49,934 nt of DNA, taken from the NCBI GenBank assembly GCA_034435955.1, contig DAOTWA010000036.1, positions 1-49,934 on the forward strand, written 5' to 3'. Below the pieces are notes generated by a model. The model did not search any database. It was not told the DNA's origin and was given only the letters and a program-made list of their open reading frames with translations. Below are positions 15,989 through 25,108 of the stretch, one piece after another; positions within the stretch are counted from its first letter, which is position 1; each line of letters begins with the position of its first letter. This DNA comes from DAOTWA01 sp034435955 (lineage in GTDB: Bacteria; Chloroflexota; Anaerolineae; Anaerolineales; Anaerolineaceae). The translations under genes were made by a program, and so were the position numbers.

Positions 15989-17115
15989 CCGAAAAAGACG
16001 ACATAGAGCGTTATTTACGTAATTTTCACGATGAGATTGACAGCGCCAGCTTGTATCATGAACTGGCAAGGTTAGAAGGCCAGTCTCAATTGGCTCAGGT
16101 ATATCGCAAGATGGCTGAAAGCGAGGAGGAGCATGCCGGGTTCTGGGAGGAAAAGCTGCGCCAGGCTGGTGTGACGCCGCCGCCGCGCCGACCGGGCTGG
16201 CGAACACGGGTGCTGATTTGGCTGGCCGGACGGTTTGGAGCAGCTTTCATCTTGCCGACGGCAATGGGGAAGGAACGAGGCGGTGCGCGCTCGTACCTCG
16301 ATCAGAAGGAGAGCCGTGAGACAGACATGCCAGGCGCTGAGCGATCCCACGAACGCCTGATCATGGCGATTGTCGGGAGGACAAGCGGCGGCCTAGAAGG
16401 AGGGGCCCTTGCCCTGCTGGAAGGTCGCCACCGCGCAGGGGGTGGCAATGCGCTGCGGGCGGCCGTGTTGGGCGCAAATGATGGCCTGGTCTCGAATCTG
16501 AGCCTGGTAATGGGGGTCGCCGGCGCCGATTTGTCCGGACGAACCATCCTGATCACCGGCTTGGCCGGATTGCTGGCCGGCGCAATCTCGATGGCGTTGG
16601 GCGAATGGCTTTCGGTGCAGAGCTCGCGTGAGTTATACCAGCATCAAATCAAGATCGAAGCGGGCGAGATTGAAGAGATTCCCGAAGAGGAGGAGCAAGA
16701 ACTCTCCCTGATCTACCAGGCCAAGGGGCTGGAAGCCAGCCAAGCTGATCTGCTGGCCAAGTCGATTATGGCGGACAAATCCAGCTCATTGGATACACTG
16801 GCGCGCGAGGAGCTGGGGGTGGATCCCCAGGAATTGGGCGGCTCGGCCTGGGAGGCCGCGCTGACCTCTTTCTTTCTGTTTGCCTTGGGAGCCATTTTCC
16901 CGGTGCTGCCTTTCGCCATTTTGAGCGGGTACACCGCTGTGATCATCAGTCTGGCTCTCAGCGCAATCGGCTTGTTCTTAATCGGTTCGGCGATCACCCT
17001 ATTCACCGGGCGGCCGCTGGTACAATCGGGTCTGCGCCAGGTGTTGTTCGGCCTGGTGGCTGCCGCAGTGACTTTTGGAATAGGGAAACTCATCGGGGTA
17101 TCGGTGAGCGGGTAA
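15985..17115 (+). CDS. Ferritin-like/VIT1 fusion iron transporter (MbfA-like)
   Basis: A 376-residue protein joining a ferritin-like (erythrin-vacuolar iron transport) domain to a VIT1/CCC1 membrane domain. Residues about 1-90 are the helical diiron part, with Glu and His ligands in SEEEHAGFW (47-50). Residues about 150-376 hold the transporter: AAVLGANDGLVSNLSLVMGVAGA, the MALGEWLSVQSSREL segment, an acidic cytosolic helix (EIEEIPEEEEQE) and C-terminal membrane helices. Related MbfA proteins export iron and protect against peroxide. It is translationally coupled to the preceding reductase gene, an unexplained pairing. Confidence 0.88.
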   Translation: MTEKDDIERYLRNFHDEIDSASLYHELARLEGQSQLAQVYRKMAESEEEHAGFWEEKLRQAGVTPPPRRPGWRTRVLIWLAGRFGAAFILPTAMGKERGGARSYLDQKESRETDMPGAERSHERLIMAIVGRTSGGLEGGALALLEGRHRAGGGNALRAAVLGANDGLVSNLSLVMGVAGADLSGRTILITGLAGLLAGAISMALGEWLSVQSSRELYQHQIKIEAGEIEEIPEEEEQELSLIYQAKGLEASQADLLAKSIMADKSSSLDTLAREELGVDPQELGGSAWEAALTSFFLFALGAIFPVLPFAILSGYTAVIISLALSAIGLFLIGSAITLFTGRPLVQSGLRQVLFGLVAAAVTFGIGKLIGVSVSG

Positions 17116-17152
17116 GCCGGTCTTTATCCCATCCTGATAGCGAGGGAAGTGT

Positions 17153-18550
17153 ATGAGCGTGCCCTACTGGGTGCAGGACGCGATATTCTATCAAATTTTT
17201 CCTGACCGATTTGCAAACGGCGATCCGAACAATGATCCACCGAATGTACGCCCATGGGATGCTCCACCCACGGTGAAGGGATTTCAGGGCGGGGATCTGC
17301 GGGGAATTATCGATCACCTGGATTATCTGCTCGATCTTGGGGTGAACGCCCTGTACCTGAATCCGATCTTCCAGGCATCTTCGACTCATCGCTATAACAC
17401 GACAGATTATTACCGTATCGATCCACGCCTGGGCAGCCTGGCGGATTTTCATGCCCTACTTGACGCCGCCCACCGCAATGGTATGCACGTCATTCTGGAT
17501 GGCGTCTTCAACCATTGTGGGCGGGGTTTCTTTGCATTCAATGATTTGCTGGAGAATGGCGAGGATTCGCCTTACCGGGATTGGTACCACGTGAAGCACT
17601 TTCCTGTCGATGCTTATTCGGAGAATGAGGCGGAAGACTATATTGGCTGGTGGAACCACAAGAGCCTGCCAAAATTCAACACAAGCAACCCTGAGGTGCG
17701 CCGTTACCTCTTTGGCGTCGCGCGCTACTGGATCGAACAGGGCGCCGACGGCTGGCGATTGGACGTGCCGAATGAAATCGACGATGATGGCTTCTGGGCA
17801 GAATTCCGCCAAACAGTGCGGTCGGTGAACCCGGATGCCTATCTGATGGGCGAAATCTGGGACGTCAATCCCCGCTGGGTGGGTGAGGGTCACTTCGACG
17901 GTCTGATGAATTATCCTTTGCGCGAAGCGCTGCTGGCTTATCTGTCGGGTAAGATGAGCGCCTTGCAGTTCGGTGAGCGGGTGGATAAACTGTTTAAAGC
18001 ATACCCGCGGGCCAACGTCTACGCGATGTACGTGCTGCTGGGATCACACGACACCGAGCGATTGGCCACCTTGCTGGGTGACGATGTGCGCAAGATCAAG
18101 CTGGCCTTTCTGTTCCAATTTGCCTATCCGGGCGCGCCGGCCGTTTATTATGGGGATGAGATCGGCCTCGAAGGAGGCAAAGACCCCGAGAACCGACATA
18201 CCTTCCCTTGGGACGAAAGCTTGTGGGACGCCGATCTGCGCGCCTGCGTCCAGCGGCTGATCGGGTTGCGCAAGAGATTGACCTGCTTGCGCCGGGGGAA
18301 CTTCATTCGACTGGGGGCCGATGACGCGCGGGGGTGCTTTGCCTTTGCGCGCGCACTGGGGGATCAGGCGGTTGTAGTCGTGTTGAACCCAAACCCAACC
18401 CGCCGCACCCTGAGGCTGAAGGTCGGTGCGCTGGGCTACAAGGATGGCCACATTCTGCGCGATTTGCTGGGCGTAGAGGAATGGATCGTCTCGGGTGACA
18501 GGATCACCCTGTCTCTGCCAGCTATGAGCGGCGTTTGGCTGAGCGGCTGA
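17153..18550 (+). CDS. GH13 alpha-glycosidase (neopullulanase/cyclomaltodextrinase-like)
   Basis: A 465-residue alpha-amylase family enzyme. It begins YWVQDAIFYQIFPDRFANGD and carries the four GH13 regions: DGVFNH (116-121), GWRLDVPNEI with nucleophile Asp204, MGEIWD with acid/base Glu234 and LLGSHDTER with Asp300. It hydrolyses or transglycosylates alpha-glucans or maltodextrins. The neopullulanase subgroup usually has an N-terminal CBM34 dimerisation domain, which is missing here. No signal peptide is seen, so it is probably cytoplasmic. A GAGGGA ribosome site precedes the ATG. Confidence 0.9.
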   Translation: MSVPYWVQDAIFYQIFPDRFANGDPNNDPPNVRPWDAPPTVKGFQGGDLRGIIDHLDYLLDLGVNALYLNPIFQASSTHRYNTTDYYRIDPRLGSLADFHALLDAAHRNGMHVILDGVFNHCGRGFFAFNDLLENGEDSPYRDWYHVKHFPVDAYSENEAEDYIGWWNHKSLPKFNTSNPEVRRYLFGVARYWIEQGADGWRLDVPNEIDDDGFWAEFRQTVRSVNPDAYLMGEIWDVNPRWVGEGHFDGLMNYPLREALLAYLSGKMSALQFGERVDKLFKAYPRANVYAMYVLLGSHDTERLATLLGDDVRKIKLAFLFQFAYPGAPAVYYGDEIGLEGGKDPENRHTFPWDESLWDADLRACVQRLIGLRKRLTCLRRGNFIRLGADDARGCFAFARALGDQAVVVVLNPNPTRRTLRLKVGALGYKDGHILRDLLGVEEWIVSGDRITLSLPAMSGVWLSG

Positions 18551-18570
18551 GCGCTGCCAGTTATGGTCAT

Positions 18571-18589
18571 GAAGGGAATTTGGCCCTTC
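18571..18589. terminator. Weak hairpin between convergent genes
   Basis: A 6-bp stem (GAAGGG / CCCTTC) with a 7-nt loop lies between the GH13 gene and the convergent pterin dehydratase gene. No U tract is present, so this is only a possible terminator. Confidence 0.25.
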
Positions 18590-18609
18590 GCAAGACGGGC
18601 GTTGGGAGT

Positions 18610-18966
18610 TCAGCCGGAATTTGCGACTTCTGAGTAGACCTGATCGGTTCGGGCGGCCATGATAAAATCATTGCGATGCAGGCCGCGAACCTTATGTGTC
18701 CACCAGGTCACAGTGACGCGGCCCCATTCGGTTAAAATTGAAGGATGGTGATTTACAGCCTCGGCAATTTGGCCAATCCGGTTGGTAAAAGCCAACGCCT
18801 CGGCAAAGTTGCTGAAGGTGAATGTCCGTTGGAGCCTGGCCTCGCCGTCAATTTCGACGATGTTCCATTCCGGGACATGCGGTGCCAATAATGACATCCC
18901 TTCACGGGAAAGAGATGTCTCACCCCCTTGAAGGGGTAGAACTTTTGCATCTGCCAATCTGTCCAT
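18610..18966 (-). CDS. phhB: 4a-hydroxytetrahydrobiopterin dehydratase
   Basis: A 118-residue protein with the pterin-4a-carbinolamine dehydratase signature EAVNHHPSILTEWGRV, then VTVTWWTHKVRGL. It dehydrates 4a-hydroxytetrahydropterin during pterin cofactor recycling. No aromatic amino acid hydroxylase gene is nearby, so it may serve another pterin pathway. An AGAGGTGAT ribosome site precedes the ATG at 18966. Confidence 0.92.
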   Translation of the reverse strand: MDRLADAKVLPLQGGETSLSREGMSLLAPHVPEWNIVEIDGEARLQRTFTFSNFAEALAFTNRIGQIAEAVNHHPSILTEWGRVTVTWWTHKVRGLHRNDFIMAARTDQVYSEVANSG

Positions 18967-19097
18967 CTCATCACCTCTACGGATAAATATGATCGTATCA
19001 TACCGGCTAAAACTAGCTGCTGTCCTCGTTATAGCATAGATGGATTGAAATTGCTATACATATCCAATCGATTCTCTTCGAAAAGAAAGGAACAGAT

Positions 19098-20171
19098 ATG
19101 GGAAGAGCCAGAATCCGTGATATTGGCATCAATCTGGGTGTGTACCCGACCGGTGAGTACAATGCGATCACCGATGTGCCGGGAGTGCTGGTCGGCCATA
19201 TGACGTTAAATTTCGACCAGCCAACTGTGACACGCACTGGCATCACCGTGATCGTGCCCAGGGATGGGGCGATCGGACACGATCACGCTTGCGCCGGTTT
19301 TCACCGTTTCAATGGTTGCGGCGAGATGACCGGCGTTCAGTGGATCGAAGAGACGGGCCTGCTCTCATCAGCCATTGCGCTGACCAACACACGTCAGGTC
19401 GGCATGGTGCGGGATGCGCTGATGGAATATTCATTCGCCAACGAGCGCACTGGTCCGTTTTATCTGCCGGTCGTAGCCGAAACTTTCGATGGCTGGCTGA
19501 ACGACATGAGTGTGGCAGCGCTTACACGTGAGCATGTCTTTCAGGCCATGGAGTCGGCCAAATCGGGGCCGGTGGAAGAGGGTAATGTGGGAGGCGGTAC
19601 CGGAATGATCTGCCATGATTTCAAAGGCGGTATCGGCACCTCCTCGCGGGTGGTCGAAACGAAGAGCGGCCGGTTTATCGTCGGCGCGTTGGTGCAGGCC
19701 AATTATGGCGACCGCGAGCAACTACGCGTAAACGGTGTGCCGGTCGGGCGGGAGATTGGTACGGATAAAGTGCCCTCTGCATGGGAGACGCCGCCCGAAT
19801 CGAGTTCGATCCTGGTGATCGTAGCTACCGATGCGCCGTTGTTGGGCGATCAATGCCGGCGGCTGGCGCAGCGGGCGACAGTCGGCCTGGCGCGGGTGGG
19901 CGGGGTGGGGCAAAACTCCAGCGGCGACCTGTTTCTGGCGTTCGCAACCGGCCAGCACGTGCCGGCCCGCCCCGATGGTCCGGTGCCACTGGCGCCGATG
20001 GTTCCGCACAGCCATCTCAATCCATTATTCGAGGCAGTCGCTGAGGCGGTGGAGGAATCGATTCTGAATGCTCTAGCGGCGGCAGATACAATGACTGGTT
20101 ATGCGGGACGGGTGGCGTACGCGCTGCCGCTGGATGATTTGAAGAAGGTGATGGCGAAGTATGGCAGGTAG
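19098..20171 (+). CDS. P1-family (S58, DmpA-like) aminopeptidase
   Basis: A 357-residue member of the DmpA/BapA family of self-cleaving N-terminal nucleophile aminopeptidases. Diagnostic segments are NAITDVPGVLVGH near 22, EGNVGGGTGMICHDFKGGIG near 161-180, and the cleavage region with Ser235-Ser237 followed by ILVIVATDAPL. In this family the backbone is cut before a Ser here, which becomes the nucleophile of the beta chain. It removes N-terminal residues, sometimes D- or beta-amino acids. A GAAAGGA site precedes the ATG. It is convergent with mutS, with only 14 bases between the stops. Confidence 0.9.
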   Translation: MGRARIRDIGINLGVYPTGEYNAITDVPGVLVGHMTLNFDQPTVTRTGITVIVPRDGAIGHDHACAGFHRFNGCGEMTGVQWIEETGLLSSAIALTNTRQVGMVRDALMEYSFANERTGPFYLPVVAETFDGWLNDMSVAALTREHVFQAMESAKSGPVEEGNVGGGTGMICHDFKGGIGTSSRVVETKSGRFIVGALVQANYGDREQLRVNGVPVGREIGTDKVPSAWETPPESSSILVIVATDAPLLGDQCRRLAQRATVGLARVGGVGQNSSGDLFLAFATGQHVPARPDGPVPLAPMVPHSHLNPLFEAVAEAVEESILNALAAADTMTGYAGRVAYALPLDDLKKVMAKYGR

Positions 20172-20185
20172 GATCGGCTGGCTTC

Positions 20186-22750
20186 CTACGATATGTATTT
20201 CCGCTGCCATTCGTAGAGCTTATTAAGGGCTTCGATGGGTGAAAGGGTATTGACATCCAGGGCTTTGAGCTCTTCCAGCAGGGGGTTGGTTTCGGGGAAG
20301 AGGGCCATCTGGCTGGCGGCCGCCGGGTTAATACGCACGGCGCTGCCCGAAGAAGCTTCAAGGGTTTGCATAATCTCGTTGGCGCGCTGGATGACTGGAC
20401 CGGGCAGGCCAGCGAGCTGAGCCACGTGGATGCCGTAGGAACGATCGGCGCCACCGGGGACGATCTTGTGCAGAAATACGACCTTCCCGTCAGCCTCACT
20501 GACGGCGACATTGTAATTGCGCACGCCTGGCAGCAGGTCGGCGAGTTGAGTGAGCTCGTGGTAATGGGTGGCGAAGAGGGTGCGTGACCTCAGACGCGGG
20601 TGATTGTGGATATATTCGACCACAGCCCAGGCGATCGAAACGCCGTCGTAAGTGCTGGTGCCGCGCCCGATCTCGTCCAGGATGAGCAGGCTGCGTGGGG
20701 TGGCGTGGTGGAGAATATTGGCCGCCTCGATCATCTCCACCATGAAGGTGGACTGACCGGCGTGGATCTCGTCCTGCGCACCGATGCGGGTGAAGATGCG
20801 GTCCACCAATCCAATGCGGGCTTCATCGGCGGGAACGAAGCTGCCGATCTGAGCCATCAGCACAATGAGAGCCACCTGGCGCAAGAAGGTGCTTTTGCCG
20901 CTCATGTTCGGCCCGGTAATGATGCGCACGATTTCGCCATCCTCGAAGGTGGCATCGTTGGGAACGAAACGCTCACCCTGCAGAGTGAGTTCGACCACCG
21001 GGTGGCGGCCATTGCGGATATCCAAGGTATTGTCGTCGAGGAGCACTGGACGGGTGTAGCCTCCGAGGACGGCGGCTTCCGCTAGTCCAGCCAGTACGTC
21101 CAGCTCGGCCAGGGCGCGGGCTGTCGAGAGGAGGACGGCGGCGCTGGATGACAGGCGCGCGCACACTTCGCGAAACAGACGCGTCTCGATCTCGCGGATG
21201 CGCTCCTCCGCGTTAAGCACCAGCGCCTCATATTCTTTCATCTCGGGGGTGATGTAACGCTCGGCGTTGACCAGCGTCTGCTTACGAATGTATTCCGGGG
21301 GAACCAGTTCGGCGTTGGCGTGCGAAACCTCGATGTAATAACCAAAGACCTTGTTGTAGCCCACTTTGAGGGATTTAATCCCCGTTCGCTCACGCTCGAG
21401 GGTTTCCAGGCTGGCGATCCACTCGCGGGCATGGCGCGATGCATCCACTACCTGGTCGAGCTCGGAGGAAAAGCCACGACGGATGACGCCCACGTTCTGC
21501 AACGTGGCGGGCGGATCGTCTTCAAGGGCGGATTCGAGCAGCTCAAGCTCCTCCTGGCATGGGTGCAACCTCGAGAAGATCGCGCCCAGGGCTGGTGAGT
21601 CGGGGGGGAGCAAGACGCGGATGCTTGGCAGCTCCCGAAGGATATTGCGGATGGCGACCAGATCCTTTGGGCCGGCATGGCCAGATACAACCCGGTTAAC
21701 CAGACGTTCCAGATCGCCGAGGGGGTGGAGGGCCTCACGCAGTTCGGCGCGCAGCATGCCCTGCTCGACGAAAAGCTGCACGCCGTCCTGGCGCTGTGTG
21801 ATTGCGCTCGCATCCAGCAGCGGTTTGCTGACCCATTGACGCATCAAACGGCGGCCGCCGGGCGTGACGCAGCGGTCGAGCACGCTCAGCAATGATCCCT
21901 GCGCCGATCCAGTGCGAATGGTCTCGGTCAACTCGAGGTTCCGGCGGGTGGCGGAGTCGAGGGTCATGAACTCGCTCAGGTTATAGGTGCTCAGTCCGGT
22001 GAGCAGTTCGAGCGAGGCGGGCTGGGTTTCCTTTAGATACTGAAGAATGGCGCCAGCCGCGCGGACGGCGAAGCTATGCTGATCCAGGCCGAAGCCTTCC
22101 AGCGTCGCAGCGCGGAAGTGAGCCAGAAGGACTTCCTGGCAGCGGCCTGGTTCGAAGCGCCAAGCCGGATAACGGGTAATGTGCCCGTTGAAGCCGTCGC
22201 CGAGCTCCAAACCGTCGGGCAGCAGGACTTCGGCTGGTTTCAAGCGGGTCATCTCTGCGCGCAGCACGGCGCCCAGGTCTGCGCCCTCCAGCTCGGTGGC
22301 GGCGAATTCTCCGGTGGTGATGTCCACATAGGCCACCCCTGCGCGTCCCTCCTGAGCATACAGGCTGGCGAGATAATTGTTCGCGTCTCCGCGCAGCAGA
22401 CCCGGTTCGACCACCGTTCCCGGAGTGACCACCCGCACCACTTTACGCGGGAAGAGGCCGCGGTTTGGCTGATCACCCACCTGTTCGCATATGGCGACGT
22501 GATAACCGCGCTCGATTAGACGGGCGAGGTAGTTCTCCACCGCGTGGTAGGGGATGCCAGCCATGGGCACGCGCACGCCCTTGGCCACATTGCGCGAGGT
22601 GAGCACAATGTCCAGCTCTCGGGCGGCGGTTTCCGCATCCTGGTCGAAGGTCTCATAGAAGTCGCCCAAACGGAAAAAGAGGATGGCGTCAGGATACTGG
22701 CGCTTAATCTCAAGATATTGCTGGCGGATAGGAGTGACGTCCTCGGGCAT
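20186..22750 (-). CDS. mutS: DNA mismatch repair protein MutS
   Basis: An 854-residue mismatch-recognition ATPase of normal MutS1 length. The mismatch-reading Phe31-x-Glu33 occurs in GDFYETF. The ATPase shows Walker A TGPNMSGKST near 611-620, IFTRIGAQDEIHAGQSTFM, Walker B LLILDEIGRGTST and ATHYHEL. MutS binds mispairs and recruits MutL; no mutL is in the window. The ATG lies 6 bases after a TAGAAT box with a TTGCTG at 17 bp, and there is no Shine-Dalgarno, so the mRNA is probably leaderless. Confidence 0.96.
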   Translation of the reverse strand: MPEDVTPIRQQYLEIKRQYPDAILFFRLGDFYETFDQDAETAARELDIVLTSRNVAKGVRVPMAGIPYHAVENYLARLIERGYHVAICEQVGDQPNRGLFPRKVVRVVTPGTVVEPGLLRGDANNYLASLYAQEGRAGVAYVDITTGEFAATELEGADLGAVLRAEMTRLKPAEVLLPDGLELGDGFNGHITRYPAWRFEPGRCQEVLLAHFRAATLEGFGLDQHSFAVRAAGAILQYLKETQPASLELLTGLSTYNLSEFMTLDSATRRNLELTETIRTGSAQGSLLSVLDRCVTPGGRRLMRQWVSKPLLDASAITQRQDGVQLFVEQGMLRAELREALHPLGDLERLVNRVVSGHAGPKDLVAIRNILRELPSIRVLLPPDSPALGAIFSRLHPCQEELELLESALEDDPPATLQNVGVIRRGFSSELDQVVDASRHAREWIASLETLERERTGIKSLKVGYNKVFGYYIEVSHANAELVPPEYIRKQTLVNAERYITPEMKEYEALVLNAEERIREIETRLFREVCARLSSSAAVLLSTARALAELDVLAGLAEAAVLGGYTRPVLLDDNTLDIRNGRHPVVELTLQGERFVPNDATFEDGEIVRIITGPNMSGKSTFLRQVALIVLMAQIGSFVPADEARIGLVDRIFTRIGAQDEIHAGQSTFMVEMIEAANILHHATPRSLLILDEIGRGTSTYDGVSIAWAVVEYIHNHPRLRSRTLFATHYHELTQLADLLPGVRNYNVAVSEADGKVVFLHKIVPGGADRSYGIHVAQLAGLPGPVIQRANEIMQTLEASSGSAVRINPAAASQMALFPETNPLLEELKALDVNTLSPIEALNKLYEWQRKYIS

Positions 22751-22756
22751 ACCGTC

Positions 22757-22785
22757 ATTCTATATGTGGGCGGTTATTTCAGCAA
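22757..22785 (-). promoter_or_regulatory. mutS promoter, leaderless arrangement
   Basis: On the minus strand TTGCTG (22780-22785) and TAGAAT (22757-22762) are spaced by 17 bp. The -10 box ends 6 bases before the mutS ATG, so transcription should begin at the start codon itself. Confidence 0.65.
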
Positions 22786-22799
22786 GGGGCGTGATTCCT

Positions 22800-22828
22800 T
22801 TGCGTAAGATTAATAACTGCACTATAAT
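22800..22828 (+). promoter_or_regulatory. Promoter of the CUT1-type ABC ATPase gene
   Basis: TTGCGT (22800-22805) and a perfect TATAAT (22823-22828) have a 17-bp spacer. The predicted start is about 28 nt before the ATG at 22863. It points away from the mutS promoter, which lies some 15 bp upstream. Confidence 0.6.
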
Positions 22829-22862
22829 ACATTCACTATACTCGTTCGGAAAGGAGGAAGTT

Positions 22863-23975
22863 ATGGCCAGCGTTACCTATGATCACGTCTGGAAGAAGTT
22901 TGGTGATTTTCCCGCCCTCAGCGACCTGAATATCCATGTGGAGGACAAGGAGTTTCTGGTGCTGGTAGGCCCGTCCGGTTGCGGGAAGACCACCGCCCTG
23001 CGCTGCCTGGCAGGCCTGGAAGAGGTCACTCAAGGAAAGGTGATGATCGGCGACAAGGTGGTCAATGATGTGGCGCCAAAGGACCGTGACATTGCCATGG
23101 TGTTCCAGTCCTACGCCCTGTACCCGCACATGACCGTATTCGACAACATGGCCTTCGGGTTGAAGCTGCGCAAAGTGCCGAAAAACGACATCAAGCGGCG
23201 GGTGGAGGAGGCCGCACAGATACTGGGGATCGAGAATCTGCTTAAGCGGCGCCCAAGGGAGCTGTCGGGCGGCCAGCGTCAGCGTGTGGCAGTCGGACGG
23301 GCGATCGTACGCGAGCCCAAGGTGTTCCTGTTCGACGAACCGTTGTCCAACCTGGATGCCAAGTTGCGCGTCCAGACACGGGCCGAAATCACCAAACTGC
23401 ACAGGCGACTGTCGACCACGTTCATTTACGTCACCCACGATCAGACCGAGGCCATGACGATGGCGACGCGAATTGCGGTAATGAATAAGGGGGTGTTGCA
23501 GCAGCTCGATTCGCCGCAAAATCTGTATGACAAACCGGCGAATCTATTCGTCGCTGGATTTATCGGGTCGCCGGCCATGAACTTCTTCTCGGCACACCTG
23601 CGCAAGGACGGGAGCGATCTATACGTGGATACTGGCGGTTTTGCAGTCAAAATACCCGAGCACCGCGCACCCACGTATATGCCGCACGCAAATAAACAGG
23701 TCATCTTTGGCATCCGCCCAGAGAACATCCATACACCGGAGTTTGCGCCGCCGGGCATCCACGGTGAGAAAGTCGAAGCCAAGGTGGACGTCAGCGAGCT
23801 GTTGGGCAACGAGATTCAGTTGTACCTGATGAACAATGGGAACAGCTTCGTCGCCCGTGTGGACCCGAGGACGCGCGTGCAGATTGGTGATCGCATCCCG
23901 GTCATCTTCGACATGGATACATTCCACATCTTCGATCCGGCTACCGATGCGGAAAATCCTTCCGCCATCCGTTGA
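22863..23975 (+). CDS. ABC transporter ATP-binding protein, UgpC/MsmX/MalK type
   Basis: A 370-residue sugar-importer ATPase of the CUT1 type. Walker A GPSGCGKT is at 36-43, the Q-loop Gln at 82, LSGGQ at 134-138, Walker B VFLFDEP at 154-160 and the switch His at 192. The C-terminal third is the MalK-like regulatory domain (GIRPENIH, DVSELLGNE). I start it at ATG 22863, preceded by a textbook AAGGAGG; the frame is open upstream but covers the promoter. It stands alone without permeases, like MsmX-type ATPases that serve several importers. The solute-binding lipoprotein at 41797 could be one client. Confidence 0.92.
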   Translation: MASVTYDHVWKKFGDFPALSDLNIHVEDKEFLVLVGPSGCGKTTALRCLAGLEEVTQGKVMIGDKVVNDVAPKDRDIAMVFQSYALYPHMTVFDNMAFGLKLRKVPKNDIKRRVEEAAQILGIENLLKRRPRELSGGQRQRVAVGRAIVREPKVFLFDEPLSNLDAKLRVQTRAEITKLHRRLSTTFIYVTHDQTEAMTMATRIAVMNKGVLQQLDSPQNLYDKPANLFVAGFIGSPAMNFFSAHLRKDGSDLYVDTGGFAVKIPEHRAPTYMPHANKQVIFGIRPENIHTPEFAPPGIHGEKVEAKVDVSELLGNEIQLYLMNNGNSFVARVDPRTRVQIGDRIPVIFDMDTFHIFDPATDAENPSAIR

Positions 23976-23998
23976 ACGGCCATTGACAATTTACACAA

Positions 23999-24032
23999 AA
24001 CCGGCAGCGCGGAATAAGACGCGCTGCCGGTT
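23999..24032 (+). terminator. Strong hairpin after the ABC ATPase gene
   Basis: A perfect 13-bp stem (AACCGGCAGCGCG / CGCGCTGCCGGTT) with an 8-nt loop begins 23 bases after the stop codon. The following sequence has no long T run, but the stem is very stable. Confidence 0.7.
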
Positions 24033-24131
24033 CGGCCGGACAGGCGGGTGATACATTACGCGATCACCTTTCGTTAAATTTTATACAAGTTGGAACCGAA
24101 ATACCTGCTACCCTCATTCTGGAGGTCCCTG

Positions 24132-25079
24132 GTGGGTATGGGCAAGCATCGTGTCCTGGCCACACTCTCCGTCCTGACGCTTATCATCGCTACGGGTTTC
24201 CGGGCCAATTCACCGGATTCCAATACGGACCTGGCAATGGCGGAGGGCGGTAATCCCATCGACAGGTTAATGCGACTGGTCGATCCATTTGGCCTGGTCC
24301 GCTCTTTCATCGGATGGCCTTACACTCCTGAGGAAGACCCTTTAACCAATCTAGAAACCACCAACACGTATCTCAAGCATAGATGGACGTTGGAATGCGG
24401 CGATGATCCAGGCAGCACCTGCCTCGATATCCCAAAAGGCCTGGTGCCGCACCCGCCGAGGGGTTTTATTTGGAAGCGTCTGAGTGGGGGTTACACATTC
24501 TCAGCGTTCAGCCACGCGGACGAGCAATATTTTTCCGGCGATCAGGTTGAGATACCCGGCATCCTAGGTTTGACCGCGAAAGAAGATTTCTTATTCGGCG
24601 TGGATGGCGTCGGCATGCAAGGCAGCGGCGTCATTTGGCGGCTGGATGCGAACAGGCAGATGCAACCGATTAACATACGTTACATCGCCGGACATTGGGA
24701 GTTGGACGGGCAGGACGTAATCATCGAGGATTACTGGTATTACGCCGCCGACCATCGACCGGTGGATGCCCAATTGATTCCCAAGATTCGTCTGGTGGAT
24801 GCGCGCTTTGCAATCAGTCCAGGGAACCAGCTCATCCCGTATTATTCGGTTGCCGCTCCGCCGCGCTTCGACGATGGGACGTTATTATATGTTCCGGAGT
24901 TGATCGAATACGGCGGACTATTCGAGGTGCAAGATCGGGGCGGCGCGTACGGTCCAAATAGCCGGCGTTTCGATGTTTATGTCGGCAAAGGCATGGGCAA
25001 GGCGGTAGACTGGCTACGGTTGGGCGCGCGGCGCTCAGACCTGGCCGTCTATCAGCTATTGCCCAGCAGTTGGAATTAA
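24132..25079 (+). CDS. Secreted 3D-domain protein
   Basis: About 315 residues with an N-terminal signal or membrane segment (VLATLSVLTLIIATGF). The C-terminal 90 residues look like a 3D (double-psi beta-barrel) domain as in MltA/Rpf-type cell-wall proteins: GTLLYVPELIEYGGLFEVQDRGG, then RFDVYVG and a WLRLGARRSDLAVY end, with the conserved Asp in DRGG and FDVY. This hints at peptidoglycan or glycan binding or cleavage outside the cell. The middle (about 40-220) is unrecognised. I prefer the GTG at 24132, 5 bases after GGAGGT, over ATG 24138 and an upstream TTG at 24090. Confidence 0.65.
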   Translation: MGMGKHRVLATLSVLTLIIATGFRANSPDSNTDLAMAEGGNPIDRLMRLVDPFGLVRSFIGWPYTPEEDPLTNLETTNTYLKHRWTLECGDDPGSTCLDIPKGLVPHPPRGFIWKRLSGGYTFSAFSHADEQYFSGDQVEIPGILGLTAKEDFLFGVDGVGMQGSGVIWRLDANRQMQPINIRYIAGHWELDGQDVIIEDYWYYAADHRPVDAQLIPKIRLVDARFAISPGNQLIPYYSVAAPPRFDDGTLLYVPELIEYGGLFEVQDRGGAYGPNSRRFDVYVGKGMGKAVDWLRLGARRSDLAVYQLLPSSWN

Positions 25080-25108
25080 ACCCTGAAATTTATAATTCAG
25101 CACGCACT

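Noticed and set aside
13714..16000. Formyltransferase, small frame and reductase as one operon for translation or CoA
   Set aside because: A 259-base gap with only a doubtful 50-residue frame separates fmt from the reductase, and no shared pathway is evident.
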